A DNA stretch of 64,000 nt from Massilia pinisoli (GTDB taxonomy: Bacteria; Pseudomonadota; Gammaproteobacteria; Burkholderiales; Burkholderiaceae_D): NCBI RefSeq assembly GCF_024753285.1, contig NZ_JANUGW010000002.1, positions 414,585-478,584 of the forward strand, given 5' to 3'. Made by a program: the position numbers and the translations under genes. Of the stretch, positions 8,396 through 16,862 are shown piece after piece. Under the pieces are notes generated by a model, which saw nothing but the letters and a program-made list of their open reading frames with translations, searched no databases and was not told the origin of the DNA. Each line of letters begins with the position of its first letter. Position 1 is the stretch's first letter.

Positions 8396-10963
8396 ATGAC
8401 GCTCCTTCCCCGTTCCCTCACCACCATCGCGTTCGGCGTCGCCGTGCTGTGCGGCGCCGCGCATGCAGCCGATATGCCCGCGCGCGAACGCGCGTCGTTC
8501 GACGCCGACTGGCGCTTCGCGAAAGGCGATCCCGCCGGCAGCGCCGCCCAACTCGACGACGCGAAACTCTCCGACCCGGCGACCGCCATTCCCGCCGCCC
8601 AGCCGGGCTTCGACGACGCCGCGTGGCGCAAGCTCGACCTGCCGCACGACTGGGGCATCGAAGGGCCGTTCAAGCAGGAATATCCGGGCGAGACGGGCAA
8701 GCTGCCGTGGTGGGGCGTGGGCTGGTACCGCAAGCACTTCACGCTGCCGGCCGCGGACGCGGGCCGCCGCCTGTACCTGGACATCGACGGCGCCATGTCG
8801 CACGCCGCCGTCTGGATCAACGGGCATTACGTCGGAGGCTGGCCGTACGGTTACGCGTCGTGGCGCGTGGACCTGACGCCGTACGCGAAGCCGGGCGGCG
8901 ACAACGTGGTGGCGATCCGCCTCGACAATCCGCCCCATTCGTCGCGCTGGTATCCGGGCGGCGGCATCTACCGCAACGTCTGGCTCGTCAAGACGGCGCC
9001 CGTCCACGTCGCGCAGTACGGCACGTACGTGACGACGCCGCAGGTGTCGAAGGACGCGGCGACCGTGTCCATCCAGACGACCGTGGAAAGCGACGGCCAG
9101 GCCGCGCAGGTGCAGGTGGCGACGGAGATCTACGCGCTCGACGCGGCCGGCAAGCGCAGCGGGGCGCCCGTCGCGCACCAGGCGGCGTCGGCATCCGCCA
9201 AGGTCGTCGCGGACCGCCAGGCCCAGCTCACGCAGACGCTGACCGTACCGAAGCCTCACCTGTGGAGCATCGCGAGTCCGCAGCGCTACGTCGCGGTGAC
9301 GACCGTGACGGACAACGGCAAGGTGACGGACGTCGTCGAGACGCCGTTCGGCATCCGCACCGCGACGTTCGACCCGGCACGCGGCTTCCTGCTGAACGGC
9401 CAGCGCGTGCCGCTGAACGGCGTGTGCATGCACCACGACCTGGGCGCGCTGGGCACGGCGATCAACGTACGGGCGCTGGAGCGGCAGCTGGAAGTGCTGC
9501 GCGAGATGGGCACGAACGCCATCCGCACGAGCCACAACCCGCCGGCGCCCGAGCTGCTGGACCTCGCGGACCGCATGGGCTTCGTCGTGCTGGACGAGGC
9601 GTTCGACATGTGGCACGAGGCGAAGACGCCGAACGACTATCACCTGTCGTTCGACGCCTGGCACGAGAAGGACTTGCGCGCGCAGATCCGGCGTGACCGC
9701 AACCACCCGAGCGTGATCGCCTGGAGCACGGGCAACGAGATTCCGGAGCAGGGCAGGCCGGAAGGCTGGAAGCTGGCCGCGCACCTCGCGGAAATCGCGC
9801 GCGGTGAGGACCGCACGCGTCCCGTCACGTCCGCGTACAACCACACGGAATCGGGCTATAACGGCTTCCAGAACGTCGTCGACCTGTTCGGCTACAACTA
9901 CAAGCCGGGCGAATACGGCAAGGTGCATGCGTCCGCGCCGTACCTGCCGATTTTCGGCAGCGAGACGGCATCGACGATCAGTTCGCGCGGCGAATACTTC
10001 TTCCCCGTCAGCGACGACAAAGCCAAGGGCGCGGCGAACTTCCAGGTCAGCAGCTACGACCTGACGGCGCCGCCGTGGGCCACGTCGCCCGACGTCGAAT
10101 TCAAGGGCCAGGACGACAATCCGTTCGTCGCGGGCGAATTCGTGTGGACGGGTTTCGACTACCTGGGCGAGCCGACACCGTACAACGACGACGCGACGAA
10201 CCTGCTGAACTTCACGGACCCCGCGCAGCAGCAGCGCGCCGCGCAGGAACTGGCCACGTTGAAGAAGATCGCGATGCCGTCGCGCAGTTCGTACTTCGGC
10301 ATCGTCGACCTGGCCGGCTTCAAGAAAGACCGCTTCTACCTGTACCAGGCCCGCTGGCGTCCGGACCTGCCGATGGCGCACCTGCTGCCGCACTGGAACT
10401 GGCCGGAGCGCGTGCGCCAGGTGACGCCCGTGCACCTGTACACGTCCGGCGACGAAGCGGAGCTCTTCCTGAACGGGAAGTCGCTGGGCCGCAAGAAGCG
10501 CGGCCCGCGCGACTACCGCCTGCGCTGGGACGACGTCGTGTACCAGCCCGGCACGTTGAAGGCCGTCGTCTACAAGCACGGCAAGCGCTGGGCCGAGGAC
10601 ACCGTCGCGACGACGGGCCAGGCCGCGAAGCTCGTCGTGTCGGCCGACCGCACGAAGCTCACGGCCGACGGCCACGACCTCGCGTTCGTGACGGTGGCCA
10701 TCGCCGACAAGGACGGGCGCCAGGTGCCGCGTTCGCATGACCGCATCGCGTTCAAGCTGTCGGGCCCGGGCGAGATCGTCGCAACGGACAACGGCGACGC
10801 GACGAACCTGGAACCGTTCCAGTCGCACGAGCGCAACGCGTACAACGGCCTGGCGCTGGCCATCGTCAAGACCCGCGCCGGCGAGGGCGGCAAGGTGACG
10901 TTGACGGCGAGCGCGGACGGCCTCGAAGGCGCCCAGGTCACGCTCGACAGCGTGGCGCACTGA
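8396..10963 (+). CDS. Secreted glycoside hydrolase family 2 enzyme (beta-galactosidase-like)
   Basis: 855-residue GH2 enzyme that would hydrolyse terminal beta-linked sugars from oligosaccharides outside the cytoplasm. The start at 8396 gives a clear signal peptide (MTLLPRSLTTIAFGVAVLCGAAHA). Sugar-binding (60-210) and Ig-like (215-330) domains precede the TIM barrel, which carries GVCMHHDLGALG, NAIRTSHNPP, acid/base Glu448 in STGNEIPEQ and probable nucleophile Glu523 in IFGSETAS. A DUF4982-like segment and a C-terminal Ig-like domain (ADGHDLAFVTV) follow, the layout of Bacteroides-type GH2 galactosidases. Exact substrate cannot be read. It stands directly after the EAL protein, so a role in exopolysaccharide turnover is possible but only inferred. 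Confidence 0.9.
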   Translation: MTLLPRSLTTIAFGVAVLCGAAHAADMPARERASFDADWRFAKGDPAGSAAQLDDAKLSDPATAIPAAQPGFDDAAWRKLDLPHDWGIEGPFKQEYPGETGKLPWWGVGWYRKHFTLPAADAGRRLYLDIDGAMSHAAVWINGHYVGGWPYGYASWRVDLTPYAKPGGDNVVAIRLDNPPHSSRWYPGGGIYRNVWLVKTAPVHVAQYGTYVTTPQVSKDAATVSIQTTVESDGQAAQVQVATEIYALDAAGKRSGAPVAHQAASASAKVVADRQAQLTQTLTVPKPHLWSIASPQRYVAVTTVTDNGKVTDVVETPFGIRTATFDPARGFLLNGQRVPLNGVCMHHDLGALGTAINVRALERQLEVLREMGTNAIRTSHNPPAPELLDLADRMGFVVLDEAFDMWHEAKTPNDYHLSFDAWHEKDLRAQIRRDRNHPSVIAWSTGNEIPEQGRPEGWKLAAHLAEIARGEDRTRPVTSAYNHTESGYNGFQNVVDLFGYNYKPGEYGKVHASAPYLPIFGSETASTISSRGEYFFPVSDDKAKGAANFQVSSYDLTAPPWATSPDVEFKGQDDNPFVAGEFVWTGFDYLGEPTPYNDDATNLLNFTDPAQQQRAAQELATLKKIAMPSRSSYFGIVDLAGFKKDRFYLYQARWRPDLPMAHLLPHWNWPERVRQVTPVHLYTSGDEAELFLNGKSLGRKKRGPRDYRLRWDDVVYQPGTLKAVVYKHGKRWAEDTVATTGQAAKLVVSADRTKLTADGHDLAFVTVAIADKDGRQVPRSHDRIAFKLSGPGEIVATDNGDATNLEPFQSHERNAYNGLALAIVKTRAGEGGKVTLTASADGLEGAQVTLDSVAH

Positions 10964-11056
10964 AGGGATCACCGTGCCGGACGCCGTACCATGCGGCGTC
11001 CGCGCACGGGTTCGGCTAGACTGTCCCGCCACGGCTTCATCGACAGGGGGACAACC

Positions 11057-11461
11057 ATGCAGGATGATTTCGATGCCTTCATGCGCCAGCGGATCGCGGC
11101 GTCCGACGCATTCGTCGGCGGCGACTACGGCCCGCTCGGCGCCATCTCCACGAACCGGCCACCGGCCACCATCTTCGGACCCAAGGGCGATTGCGTGCAG
11201 GGCCCCGATGCCGTGAACGCGGCCAATCGCGCCGGCGCCGCGCAATTCGGCCCCGGCGGCGAGAACCGCTTCGAGGTGCTGCACAGCGCCGTCGACGGCG
11301 ACCTCGCGTACTGGGCCGGCATCCAGCGTTCCGTCGTCAACGTCAAGGGGCAGCCGCATCCGGTCCCCATGGACTTGCGCGTCACGGAGGTGTTCCGGCG
11401 CGAGGAGGGCGCCTGGAAACTCGTCCACCGGCATGCGGACAAGCTGGCCGGCGACCACTGA
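11057..11461 (+). CDS. SnoaL/DUF4440-like NTF2-fold protein
   Basis: 134-residue small soluble protein of the NTF2-like superfamily (SnoaL, ketosteroid-isomerase fold). The visible pattern is an N-terminal helix with a bound-cavity segment (SDAFVGGDYGPLGAIS), a central FEVLHSAVDGDLAYWAGIQ strand, and the ending RVTEVFRREEGAWKLVHRHAD, which is characteristic of DUF4440/SnoaL proteins. The start at 11057 follows a strong purine-rich site (AGGGGGACA). Enzyme activity cannot be assigned; many members have none known. It is probably monocistronic, with a hairpin 20 bases after its stop. Confidence 0.8.
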   Translation: MQDDFDAFMRQRIAASDAFVGGDYGPLGAISTNRPPATIFGPKGDCVQGPDAVNAANRAGAAQFGPGGENRFEVLHSAVDGDLAYWAGIQRSVVNVKGQPHPVPMDLRVTEVFRREEGAWKLVHRHADKLAGDH

Positions 11462-11480
11462 CGGGCCCCTCATGCGCGGA

Positions 11481-11512
11481 GTGTTGTAATCAGGCGATAG
11501 CGCCTGTAACAC
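11481..11512 (+). promoter_or_regulatory. Hairpin upstream of the PAS kinase gene
   Basis: Perfect stem CAGGCG/CGCCTG (11491-11496 and 11501-11506) with a four-base loop, flanked by GTGTT (11481) and AACAC (ending 11512), which extend the dyad past unequal bulges. There is no T tract, so it is not a clear terminator. It lies 85 bases before the kinase start in a relatively AT-rich gap and could be an operator or an mRNA structure. Confidence 0.35.
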
Positions 11513-11596
11513 TTGCGTATTAGAGTTTCAATAAAGCACCATCTTTGTCCGTTTCCTCCGGATAATGGAACTCCGCACTTACGTCGAGCCACCGCC

Positions 11597-12901
11597 ATGG
11601 AATTTGAAGTTTTCGACTCGTTGACGTCGAGCCCCGCGCCCGCGCAGGCCGACGCGACGTCACCGCTCGTCCGGTTGCAATATCTGATCGATAACACGCC
11701 GGCCATCATCTATGCCACGGTGCCCAGCGGCGACTTCAAGATGACGTTCGTGAGCAACAACGCGTACAACGTGCTCGGCTATCGACCGGAAGAGATGGTG
11801 GCGGACCCGAACTTCTGGTTCGACCACATCCACCCGGACGATGCGCCCAGCATCTTTTCCAGCCTGGCCCAGCTGTTCGTCGATGGCGAGAAGACGTACG
11901 AATACCGGTTCCGCACGGCGAGCGGCGAATTCCTGTGGATGCACGACCGGCTGCGCCTGATCTACGACGACCGCGGCACGCCCGTCGAGGTGATCGGCGC
12001 GCTGACGGACATCACGGTGCGCAAGCTGATGGAGCAGGAGCAGCAGCAACTGATCGCGAAGCTGAGCGAGGCGCACGACCAGCTGCTGCAATCGGAAAAG
12101 ATGGCGTCGATCGGCCAGCTGGCGGCGGGCGTGGCGCACGAGATCAACAATCCGATCGGCTTCGTCAACTCGAACATGGGGACGTTGCGGCACTACGTGG
12201 GCACGTTGCTGTCGGTGATCGACCAGTACGGCCAGGCCGTGCAGCAGGCCGCGCCCGGCTCGCCCCTCGCGACGCAGATCGAGGCGATCGGGCGCAAGGC
12301 CGATCTCGGCTATTTGAAGGAAGACATCGCCGACCTCGTCACCGAGTCGATGGACGGGCTGAAGCGCGTGAAGGACATCGTGCAGGCGCTGAAGGATTTT
12401 TCGCACGTGGGCCTGATGGATTGGCAATATGCGGACGTGCACTCGGGCATCGACACGACGTTGAACATCGTCGCCAACGAGATCAAGTACAAGGCCACCG
12501 TCGAGAAGCACTACGGCAAGCTGCCCGAAATCAAATGCCTGGCGTCGCAGCTGAACCAGGTATTCATGAACCTGCTCGTGAACGCCGCGCAAGCGATCCA
12601 GAGCAAGGGTGTGATCACGATCGCCACCGGCGCGTCCGAGGGCTGGGTGTGGATCAGGATCAGCGACAACGGCTCCGGCATCGCGCCGGAAAACCTGAAG
12701 CGCGTGTTCGAGCCGTTCTTCACGACGAAGCCGGTCGGCAGCGGCACGGGCCTCGGGCTGTCGCTGTCGTACAGCATCGTCAACAAGCACGGTGGTCGCA
12801 TCGAGGTCGCGTCGAAACCGGGTGTCGGCACCGTCTTCACGATCCGCCTGCCGGTCGTGCCGCCGGGCTCCGCGGCAGGCGCCGGCGTCGCCGCGGACTG
12901 A
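11597..12901 (+). CDS. PAS-domain histidine kinase
   Basis: 434-residue cytoplasmic histidine kinase. A PAS domain (about 30-155) with the PAS-PAC ending GTPVEVIGALTDITVRK precedes a coiled coil and the H box (LAAGVAHEINNP, His181). The ATPase domain has NLLVNAAQAIQ, DNGSGI and GTGLGLSLSYSIV. No membrane segments. The kinase core is strongly similar to the sensor-less kinase at 837, including the helical insert after the H box (DLVTESMDGLKRVKDIVQALKDFS), so the two are paralogues; this copy has a PAS input. The ATG at 11597 is chosen because the residues upstream do not look coding. No response regulator is adjacent, so it may act on the receivers at the left end (inference). Confidence 0.9.
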   Translation: MEFEVFDSLTSSPAPAQADATSPLVRLQYLIDNTPAIIYATVPSGDFKMTFVSNNAYNVLGYRPEEMVADPNFWFDHIHPDDAPSIFSSLAQLFVDGEKTYEYRFRTASGEFLWMHDRLRLIYDDRGTPVEVIGALTDITVRKLMEQEQQQLIAKLSEAHDQLLQSEKMASIGQLAAGVAHEINNPIGFVNSNMGTLRHYVGTLLSVIDQYGQAVQQAAPGSPLATQIEAIGRKADLGYLKEDIADLVTESMDGLKRVKDIVQALKDFSHVGLMDWQYADVHSGIDTTLNIVANEIKYKATVEKHYGKLPEIKCLASQLNQVFMNLLVNAAQAIQSKGVITIATGASEGWVWIRISDNGSGIAPENLKRVFEPFFTTKPVGSGTGLGLSLSYSIVNKHGGRIEVASKPGVGTVFTIRLPVVPPGSAAGAGVAAD

Positions 12902-12906
12902 TCCGC

Positions 12907-13389
12907 CTATTCGTCGTGCAGGGTGATCGCCCGCTGTTCGTCGGCCGGCTTGTCCAGCCAGCGGCGGTGCAGCGCCCGTTCGATGGGCTTGCCGCACACG
13001 AACAGCACGAACACGAGGACGAGGGCGATGGCCGCGATCTGCCACGACCCCATGCCGCACAGGACGCCGAGGATGGCCGTGATCCAGATCGACGCCGCCG
13101 TCGTCAGGCCGCGCACGCGGTCGCTGCCGTTCTCGCGGATGATGACGCCGGAACCGAGGAAGCCGATGCCGGTGACGAGGCCCTGGATGACGCGGCTGAT
13201 GGCGGCGGTGTCGGCCTGGCGGCCCGTCGCGAGGTCCGCGCCGGCCAGGGTGACGGCGCAGGCGCCCACGCACACGAGGCCAAGCGTGCGGATGCCCGTC
13301 GGCTTGCCGTGCAGGTTGCGGTCGAGGCCGATCAAGCCGCCGACGAGCAGGGACGCCGTCAGGCGCACCATGATTTCCAGATAGTCCAT
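12907..13389 (-). CDS. MgtC/SapB family membrane protein
   Basis: 160-residue inner-membrane protein of the MgtC/SapB family, linked in other bacteria to magnesium homeostasis and ATP-synthase control. Four or five hydrophobic segments are visible. The family signatures are RLTASLLVGGLIGLDRNLHGKPTGIRTLGLVCVGAC near the N-terminus and GLVTGIGFLGSGVIIRENGSDRVRGLTTAASIWITA in the middle. The conserved Asp in GLDR and the GIRT motif are present. The C-terminal cytoplasmic tail is short, as in SapB-type rather than enteric MgtC. It converges with the kinase gene (5-base gap). Its upstream region holds a hairpin pair in the opposite orientation, so no attenuator for this gene is evident. Confidence 0.88.
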   Translation of the reverse strand: MDYLEIMVRLTASLLVGGLIGLDRNLHGKPTGIRTLGLVCVGACAVTLAGADLATGRQADTAAISRVIQGLVTGIGFLGSGVIIRENGSDRVRGLTTAASIWITAILGVLCGMGSWQIAAIALVLVFVLFVCGKPIERALHRRWLDKPADEQRAITLHDE

Positions 13390-13500
13390 GCGAGGTTTCC
13401 GATTCGTTCGCGATCCCGTATTGTCCCGCATCCCGGGCGGTCGTGAACGACCGGGGATGCTTGTGCAACGGACAAATACTCTTGAAGTAATCGTAATGTC

Positions 13501-13565
13501 GGGTCGTCGGGGACCCAAAAATCTGTGTCGTTTGCGCCCGGAATCGCCGTTTCGGCGTTTTTTTT
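13501..13565 (+). terminator. Hairpin plus intrinsic terminator upstream of pilE (leader or small RNA 3' end)
   Basis: A stem GGGTC/GACCC (13501-13505, 13512-13516) is followed by a compact intrinsic terminator: CGCCG-TTT-CGGCG (13545-13557) and eight T (13558-13565) on the plus strand. No plus-strand gene lies between 12901 and here, and the mgtC-like gene is on the other strand. The terminator must therefore act on an unannotated transcript: either a small RNA initiated near 13390-13500 or an attenuated leader of the pil operon, whose first ATG is 60 bases downstream. I see no convincing promoter for it. Confidence 0.6.
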
Positions 13566-13625
13566 CGAGCACAACGGACTGCGTTGCGCTAATATTGACG
13601 TGCAGAAACTTTCTACCCAACGCAT

Positions 13626-14066
13626 ATGAAAACTCGTTCCCTGTCCACGCGGCGCGAACGCGGCTTCACGCTGATCGAGATCCTCGTCGTCGTGGCGATC
13701 GTCGGCATCCTCAGCGCCATCGCCGTCCCGGCCTACCAGGATTACGTCATCCGCGCGCGTCTGACCGAAGCATTCTCAGCCCTGGGGAGCATACCGACGG
13801 CGGCCGAGGACTACTGGAATACCAACAGCCCGCACACGTACGCCGGCTTCGACCGCATGCCGCCGAACAGCGCCAACTTCACGTACGCGCTGTCCGGCGC
13901 GAGCGCGTCCGCATACACGGTGACGGCGACCGGCGCGGGCCCCGTGGCGGGCTTCGTCTACACGATCGATCAGAACGGCAACCGCGCCACCACTGCTGCG
14001 CCGAGCGGCTGGGGTACGAGCACGTCGTGCTGGATCGACCGCAAGGGTGCGCAGTGCGTGCAATGA
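13626..14066 (+). CDS. pilE: Type IV pilin, PilE-like
   Basis: 146-residue type IV prepilin. A short basic leader (MKTRSLSTRRERG) is cut by PilD before Phe14. The mature N-terminus FTLIEILVVVAIVGILSAIAVPAYQDYV is the canonical hydrophobic helix with Glu at +5. The C-terminal region has the disulfide-bonded loop pair (Cys in TSTSCWIDRKGAQCVQ). Length fits PilE/major-pilin-like proteins of beta- and gammaproteobacteria. It heads the minor pilin operon; in Pseudomonas pilE ends the equivalent cluster, so the order here is rearranged. The next gene overlaps its stop (ATGA at 14063). Confidence 0.93.
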   Translation: MKTRSLSTRRERGFTLIEILVVVAIVGILSAIAVPAYQDYVIRARLTEAFSALGSIPTAAEDYWNTNSPHTYAGFDRMPPNSANFTYALSGASASAYTVTATGAGPVAGFVYTIDQNGNRATTAAPSGWGTSTSCWIDRKGAQCVQ

Positions 14067-14689
14067 TGCATCGACGGCAAGCGCGCGGCTTCACGCTGGT
14101 CGAAGCCGCGGTCGTCGTCGCGATCATGGGCATCGTGCTCGCCGTCGCGCTGCCGTCGATGTCGAACTGGCTGCTGGGACGCAAGGCGTTCGCGGCGGCC
14201 GTGTTCTACCAGGACGGCTTCACGCTCGCACGCAACACCGCGATCGCACACAACAGCCACAGCCGGCTCGTGCTGGCGGAGAACGCGGCGAACGGCAAGA
14301 TGGACTGGCGCGTCGACATCTGCTTCCCGACGACCGCCATCCCCTGCAACGCCGATACGGGGTCGTGGTCCACGGCTGCCGCCGACGCCGCCGACGACCC
14401 CGACCCCGCGCAGGTGTTCCGCTCGATTGGACGCAGCGCCGAGGCAATGCCGGGCGCAGGCGACCTGGCGCTCGGCGTGGTCCCGTCCGGCGCCACCGAA
14501 GTCTATTTCACGCCGCTGGGCTGGGTCGACACGAACGTCGGGTCGCGCGTGTCGCGCGTCAGCCTCGCGCCCTCGCTCACGCGCGCGAACGCGTTCGCGC
14601 CGCTGGCCGTCGTGCTGACGCTGGCCGGCATCGCCAGCATTTGCGATCCGGCGGCGCCGGCGCACGACGTACGGGGCTGCCCACCATGA
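14063..14689 (+). CDS. fimT: FimT/GspH-family minor pilin
   Basis: 208-residue prepilin-like protein. The leader MMHRRQARG is cleaved before Phe10, and the helix FTLVEAAVVVAIMGIVLAVALPSM has Glu at +5. The following part (FYQDGFTLARNTAIAHNSHSRLVL) is the GspH/FimT domain, including the AR.TAI pattern typical of FimT/FimU. It is assumed to be a priming minor pilin at the pilus tip or, as for FimT in some species, to help DNA binding during uptake. The ATG overlaps the pilE stop and no strong ribosome-binding site precedes it, indicating translational coupling. It ends overlapping pilV. Confidence 0.9.
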   Translation: MMHRRQARGFTLVEAAVVVAIMGIVLAVALPSMSNWLLGRKAFAAAVFYQDGFTLARNTAIAHNSHSRLVLAENAANGKMDWRVDICFPTTAIPCNADTGSWSTAAADAADDPDPAQVFRSIGRSAEAMPGAGDLALGVVPSGATEVYFTPLGWVDTNVGSRVSRVSLAPSLTRANAFAPLAVVLTLAGIASICDPAAPAHDVRGCPP

Positions 14690-15099
14690 TCGCACGCCGC
14701 CAGCAGGGCATGGCCCTGATCGAGTCGATTGTCGCGGCCGTGCTGTTGGCGGTCGGCCTGCTGGGCGCCATCGGCCTGCAGGCGCGGTCGACGAGCGCGC
14801 TCGCCGACGCCGGCATGCGCGCGGAGGCCACCATCGCTGCCGACAAGCTGCTGGGCATGATGGCGGTCGATCTGCCGAATGCAGGCGCCTACGCGCTGGC
14901 GGCCGGCGCGACGCCGACCGCGCGGCTGCAGCCCTGGTACGACGAGACGCGCGGGCGCATCCCGAACGCACAGATCGTCGTGGCGGTGACGCCCGCGACG
15001 GGCCGCACGCGCGTGGAGATCACGATCGCTTGGACGCGCAAGACCGGCGCGGCGCAGAACGCGCACCGCGTGGTCTCCTACCTGTCGGCGGCGACATGA
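14686..15099 (+). CDS. pilV: Type IV pilus minor pilin PilV
   Basis: 137-residue minor pilin. The prepilin leader MIARRQQG is followed by MALIESIVAAVLLAVGLLGAIGLQ, the PilV pattern with Met at +1 and Glu at +5. The rest (TSALADAGMRAEATIAADKLLGMM) is the PilV-type helix, and the C-terminal strand region ends near VEITIAWTRKTG. PilV joins PilW, PilX, FimT/FimU and PilY1 in the tip complex that primes pilus assembly. The ATGA overlaps on both sides (with fimT at 14686 and pilW at 15096) show tight coupling. Confidence 0.92.
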   Translation: MIARRQQGMALIESIVAAVLLAVGLLGAIGLQARSTSALADAGMRAEATIAADKLLGMMAVDLPNAGAYALAAGATPTARLQPWYDETRGRIPNAQIVVAVTPATGRTRVEITIAWTRKTGAAQNAHRVVSYLSAAT

Positions 15100-16265
15100 A
15101 GACCTCGTTCCCGACCCGCTCGCGAGGGTTCTCGCTGGTCGAGCTGATGGTCAGCGTCGTCATCGGCCTGCTCGCGCTGCTGTTCGCGGTGCGCATGGTC
15201 GGCGGCGCCGAGCAGGCGCGCCGCTCGGCGCTGGGCGGATCCGACGAGATGCAGAATGGTATGGTCGCGCTGTTTTCGCTCAGCAACGACGCCGGCAGCG
15301 CGGGCTACGGCCTGAACGATCCGATCATCGCGGGATGCAATACCCAGTTCAACGACACGAAGGGCTACCAGTTGGCACCCGCGACGCGCGGCGCCACGGC
15401 CGTGACGCCGCTGGCGCCCGTCGTGATCGAGTCGCACGGCGCCAGCCCTGACAGGGTTTCCTTCTATTCCGGCACCTCGGTCGGCGGCACGCCCACGCTG
15501 CGCCTCACGAGCGATGCGGCGGCCGGCGCCACGCAGCTGGACGTCGACCGCATCGCGTACGGCTTCAACCAGGGCGACGTGCTCGTCGTCGCGCCGGAAC
15601 AGCCGGGTGGCGATTGTCGGCTGGTGCAGCGTTCCGACAGCGATTCGACGGCGACCCGTGTCATGCTGGCCGCGGGCGGCGGCATGCGCTTCAACGGAGG
15701 CAATCCCACGGCGTCCTTCAAGGGCTACGCGGCGCGCGTGTTCGACCTCGGCCCGGTCGGAAGCCTGGCGTTCCGTTCATGGTCGGTGGCGGACGGTTAT
15801 CTGCAGTTGCGGGCGACGGGGCCGGACGACACGTCGGCGCAGCCGTCGACCGTGGCCGAGAACATCGTCTCCATCAAGGCGCAGTACGGATTCGACACCC
15901 GCGCGGGCGGTGCGTTCCTTCCTCAGAACGGCTTGCAGGTCAACCGCTGGTCGGCCACGATGATCGACGCCGACGGCTCCGGCATCGTGGGGGACGCCGG
16001 GGATTGGCAGCACATCGCGGCGGTGCGCCTGGCGATCGTCGCCCGCAGCAAGGCCTTCGAGCACCCGGCGGCGGGCGCGGCCTGCACGACGACGACGGCG
16101 CAGCCGGTCGTGTTCGCGGGCGACGCGCCAACGGGTGTGGCGGGCGTGCCGATCACGTTGAACGTCGCCGTCGCCGGCGATCCGCTCGACTGGCGCTGCT
16201 ACCGCTACCGCGCGTTCGAGACGGTGGTCACCCTGCGCAACGCCGGCTGGAGACCGAATCCATGA
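15096..16265 (+). CDS. pilW: Type IV pilus minor pilin PilW
   Basis: 389-residue minor pilin, large as usual for PilW. The leader MKTSFPTRSRG is cut before FSLVELMVSVVIGLLALLFAVRMV, with Glu at +5. The long periplasmic part includes EMQNGMVALFSLSNDAGSAGYGLNDP, a segment typical of PilW, and a C-terminal strand pattern ending FETVVTLRNAGW. It works in the tip/priming subcomplex with PilV, PilX and PilY1. The ATG at 15096 is chosen over an upstream in-frame codon because it overlaps the pilV stop and gives a proper leader peptide. Confidence 0.92.
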   Translation: MKTSFPTRSRGFSLVELMVSVVIGLLALLFAVRMVGGAEQARRSALGGSDEMQNGMVALFSLSNDAGSAGYGLNDPIIAGCNTQFNDTKGYQLAPATRGATAVTPLAPVVIESHGASPDRVSFYSGTSVGGTPTLRLTSDAAAGATQLDVDRIAYGFNQGDVLVVAPEQPGGDCRLVQRSDSDSTATRVMLAAGGGMRFNGGNPTASFKGYAARVFDLGPVGSLAFRSWSVADGYLQLRATGPDDTSAQPSTVAENIVSIKAQYGFDTRAGGAFLPQNGLQVNRWSATMIDADGSGIVGDAGDWQHIAAVRLAIVARSKAFEHPAAGAACTTTTAQPVVFAGDAPTGVAGVPITLNVAVAGDPLDWRCYRYRAFETVVTLRNAGWRPNP

Positions 16266-16852
16266 CACGGAGCCGATACCACGCGCGCGCAGGCGGCATG
16301 GCGCTGCCCGTCATCCTGATCATCCTTGCGGTCATGCTGCTGGGGAGCGTGTACCTGCTCAAGTCCGTGCACTCGACAGCGCTCACGACGGGCAACCTCG
16401 CCTACGACACCACGCTGAGCCGCGAGGCGGACCTCGGCCTGCACACGGCGTTCGCCTGGCTGAGCCAGACGGCCCAGACCAACAAGGCGGCGTTGAACCA
16501 GGACGACGCCACGAACGGCTACGTGTCGACGTGGGACGCCGCCAGCCAGCCGCGCGACGGCGCGTTCTGGACCGGCAGCCGCACGATCGACGGCGACGAC
16601 GGCACGCGCATCGAATACGTGATCCACCGCCTGTGCGCGTCCGCCGGCTCGTATAGCGGCGCGAACCGCTGCATGCAGACGGCCGCCAACACGGCCACGG
16701 CGGGCAGCACGGTGGCGCTGGGCGACAGTCTGGCGTCGGATGCCCCGTCATATGCCGGCACGCCCCAGCTGCACTATGTGATCACGGCGCGCATCACCGG
16801 CGGCCGTGGTGCCAACGTGACCAACCAGATGATCGTCCTGATCGGCGCATGA
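16262..16852 (+). CDS. pilX: Type IV pilus minor pilin PilX
   Basis: 196-residue PilX/GspK-type minor pilin. The leader MTRSRYHARAGG is cleaved before MALPVILIILAVMLLGSVYLLKS. Position +5 is Val instead of the usual Glu, as known for tip-located GspK, which needs no Glu contact with a preceding subunit. The segment NLAYDTTLSREADLGLHTAFAWL matches PilX, as do the late cysteines (HRLCASAG, NRCMQTA). It is coupled to pilW (ATGA) and sits 10 bases before pilY1, the usual tip partner. Confidence 0.9.
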   Translation: MTRSRYHARAGGMALPVILIILAVMLLGSVYLLKSVHSTALTTGNLAYDTTLSREADLGLHTAFAWLSQTAQTNKAALNQDDATNGYVSTWDAASQPRDGAFWTGSRTIDGDDGTRIEYVIHRLCASAGSYSGANRCMQTAANTATAGSTVALGDSLASDAPSYAGTPQLHYVITARITGGRGANVTNQMIVLIGA

Positions 16853-16862
16853 CCCGACCATC

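Noticed and set aside
13545..13565. Attenuator for the MgtC-like gene
   Set aside because: The T tract is on the plus strand, while the MgtC-like gene is transcribed on the minus strand.
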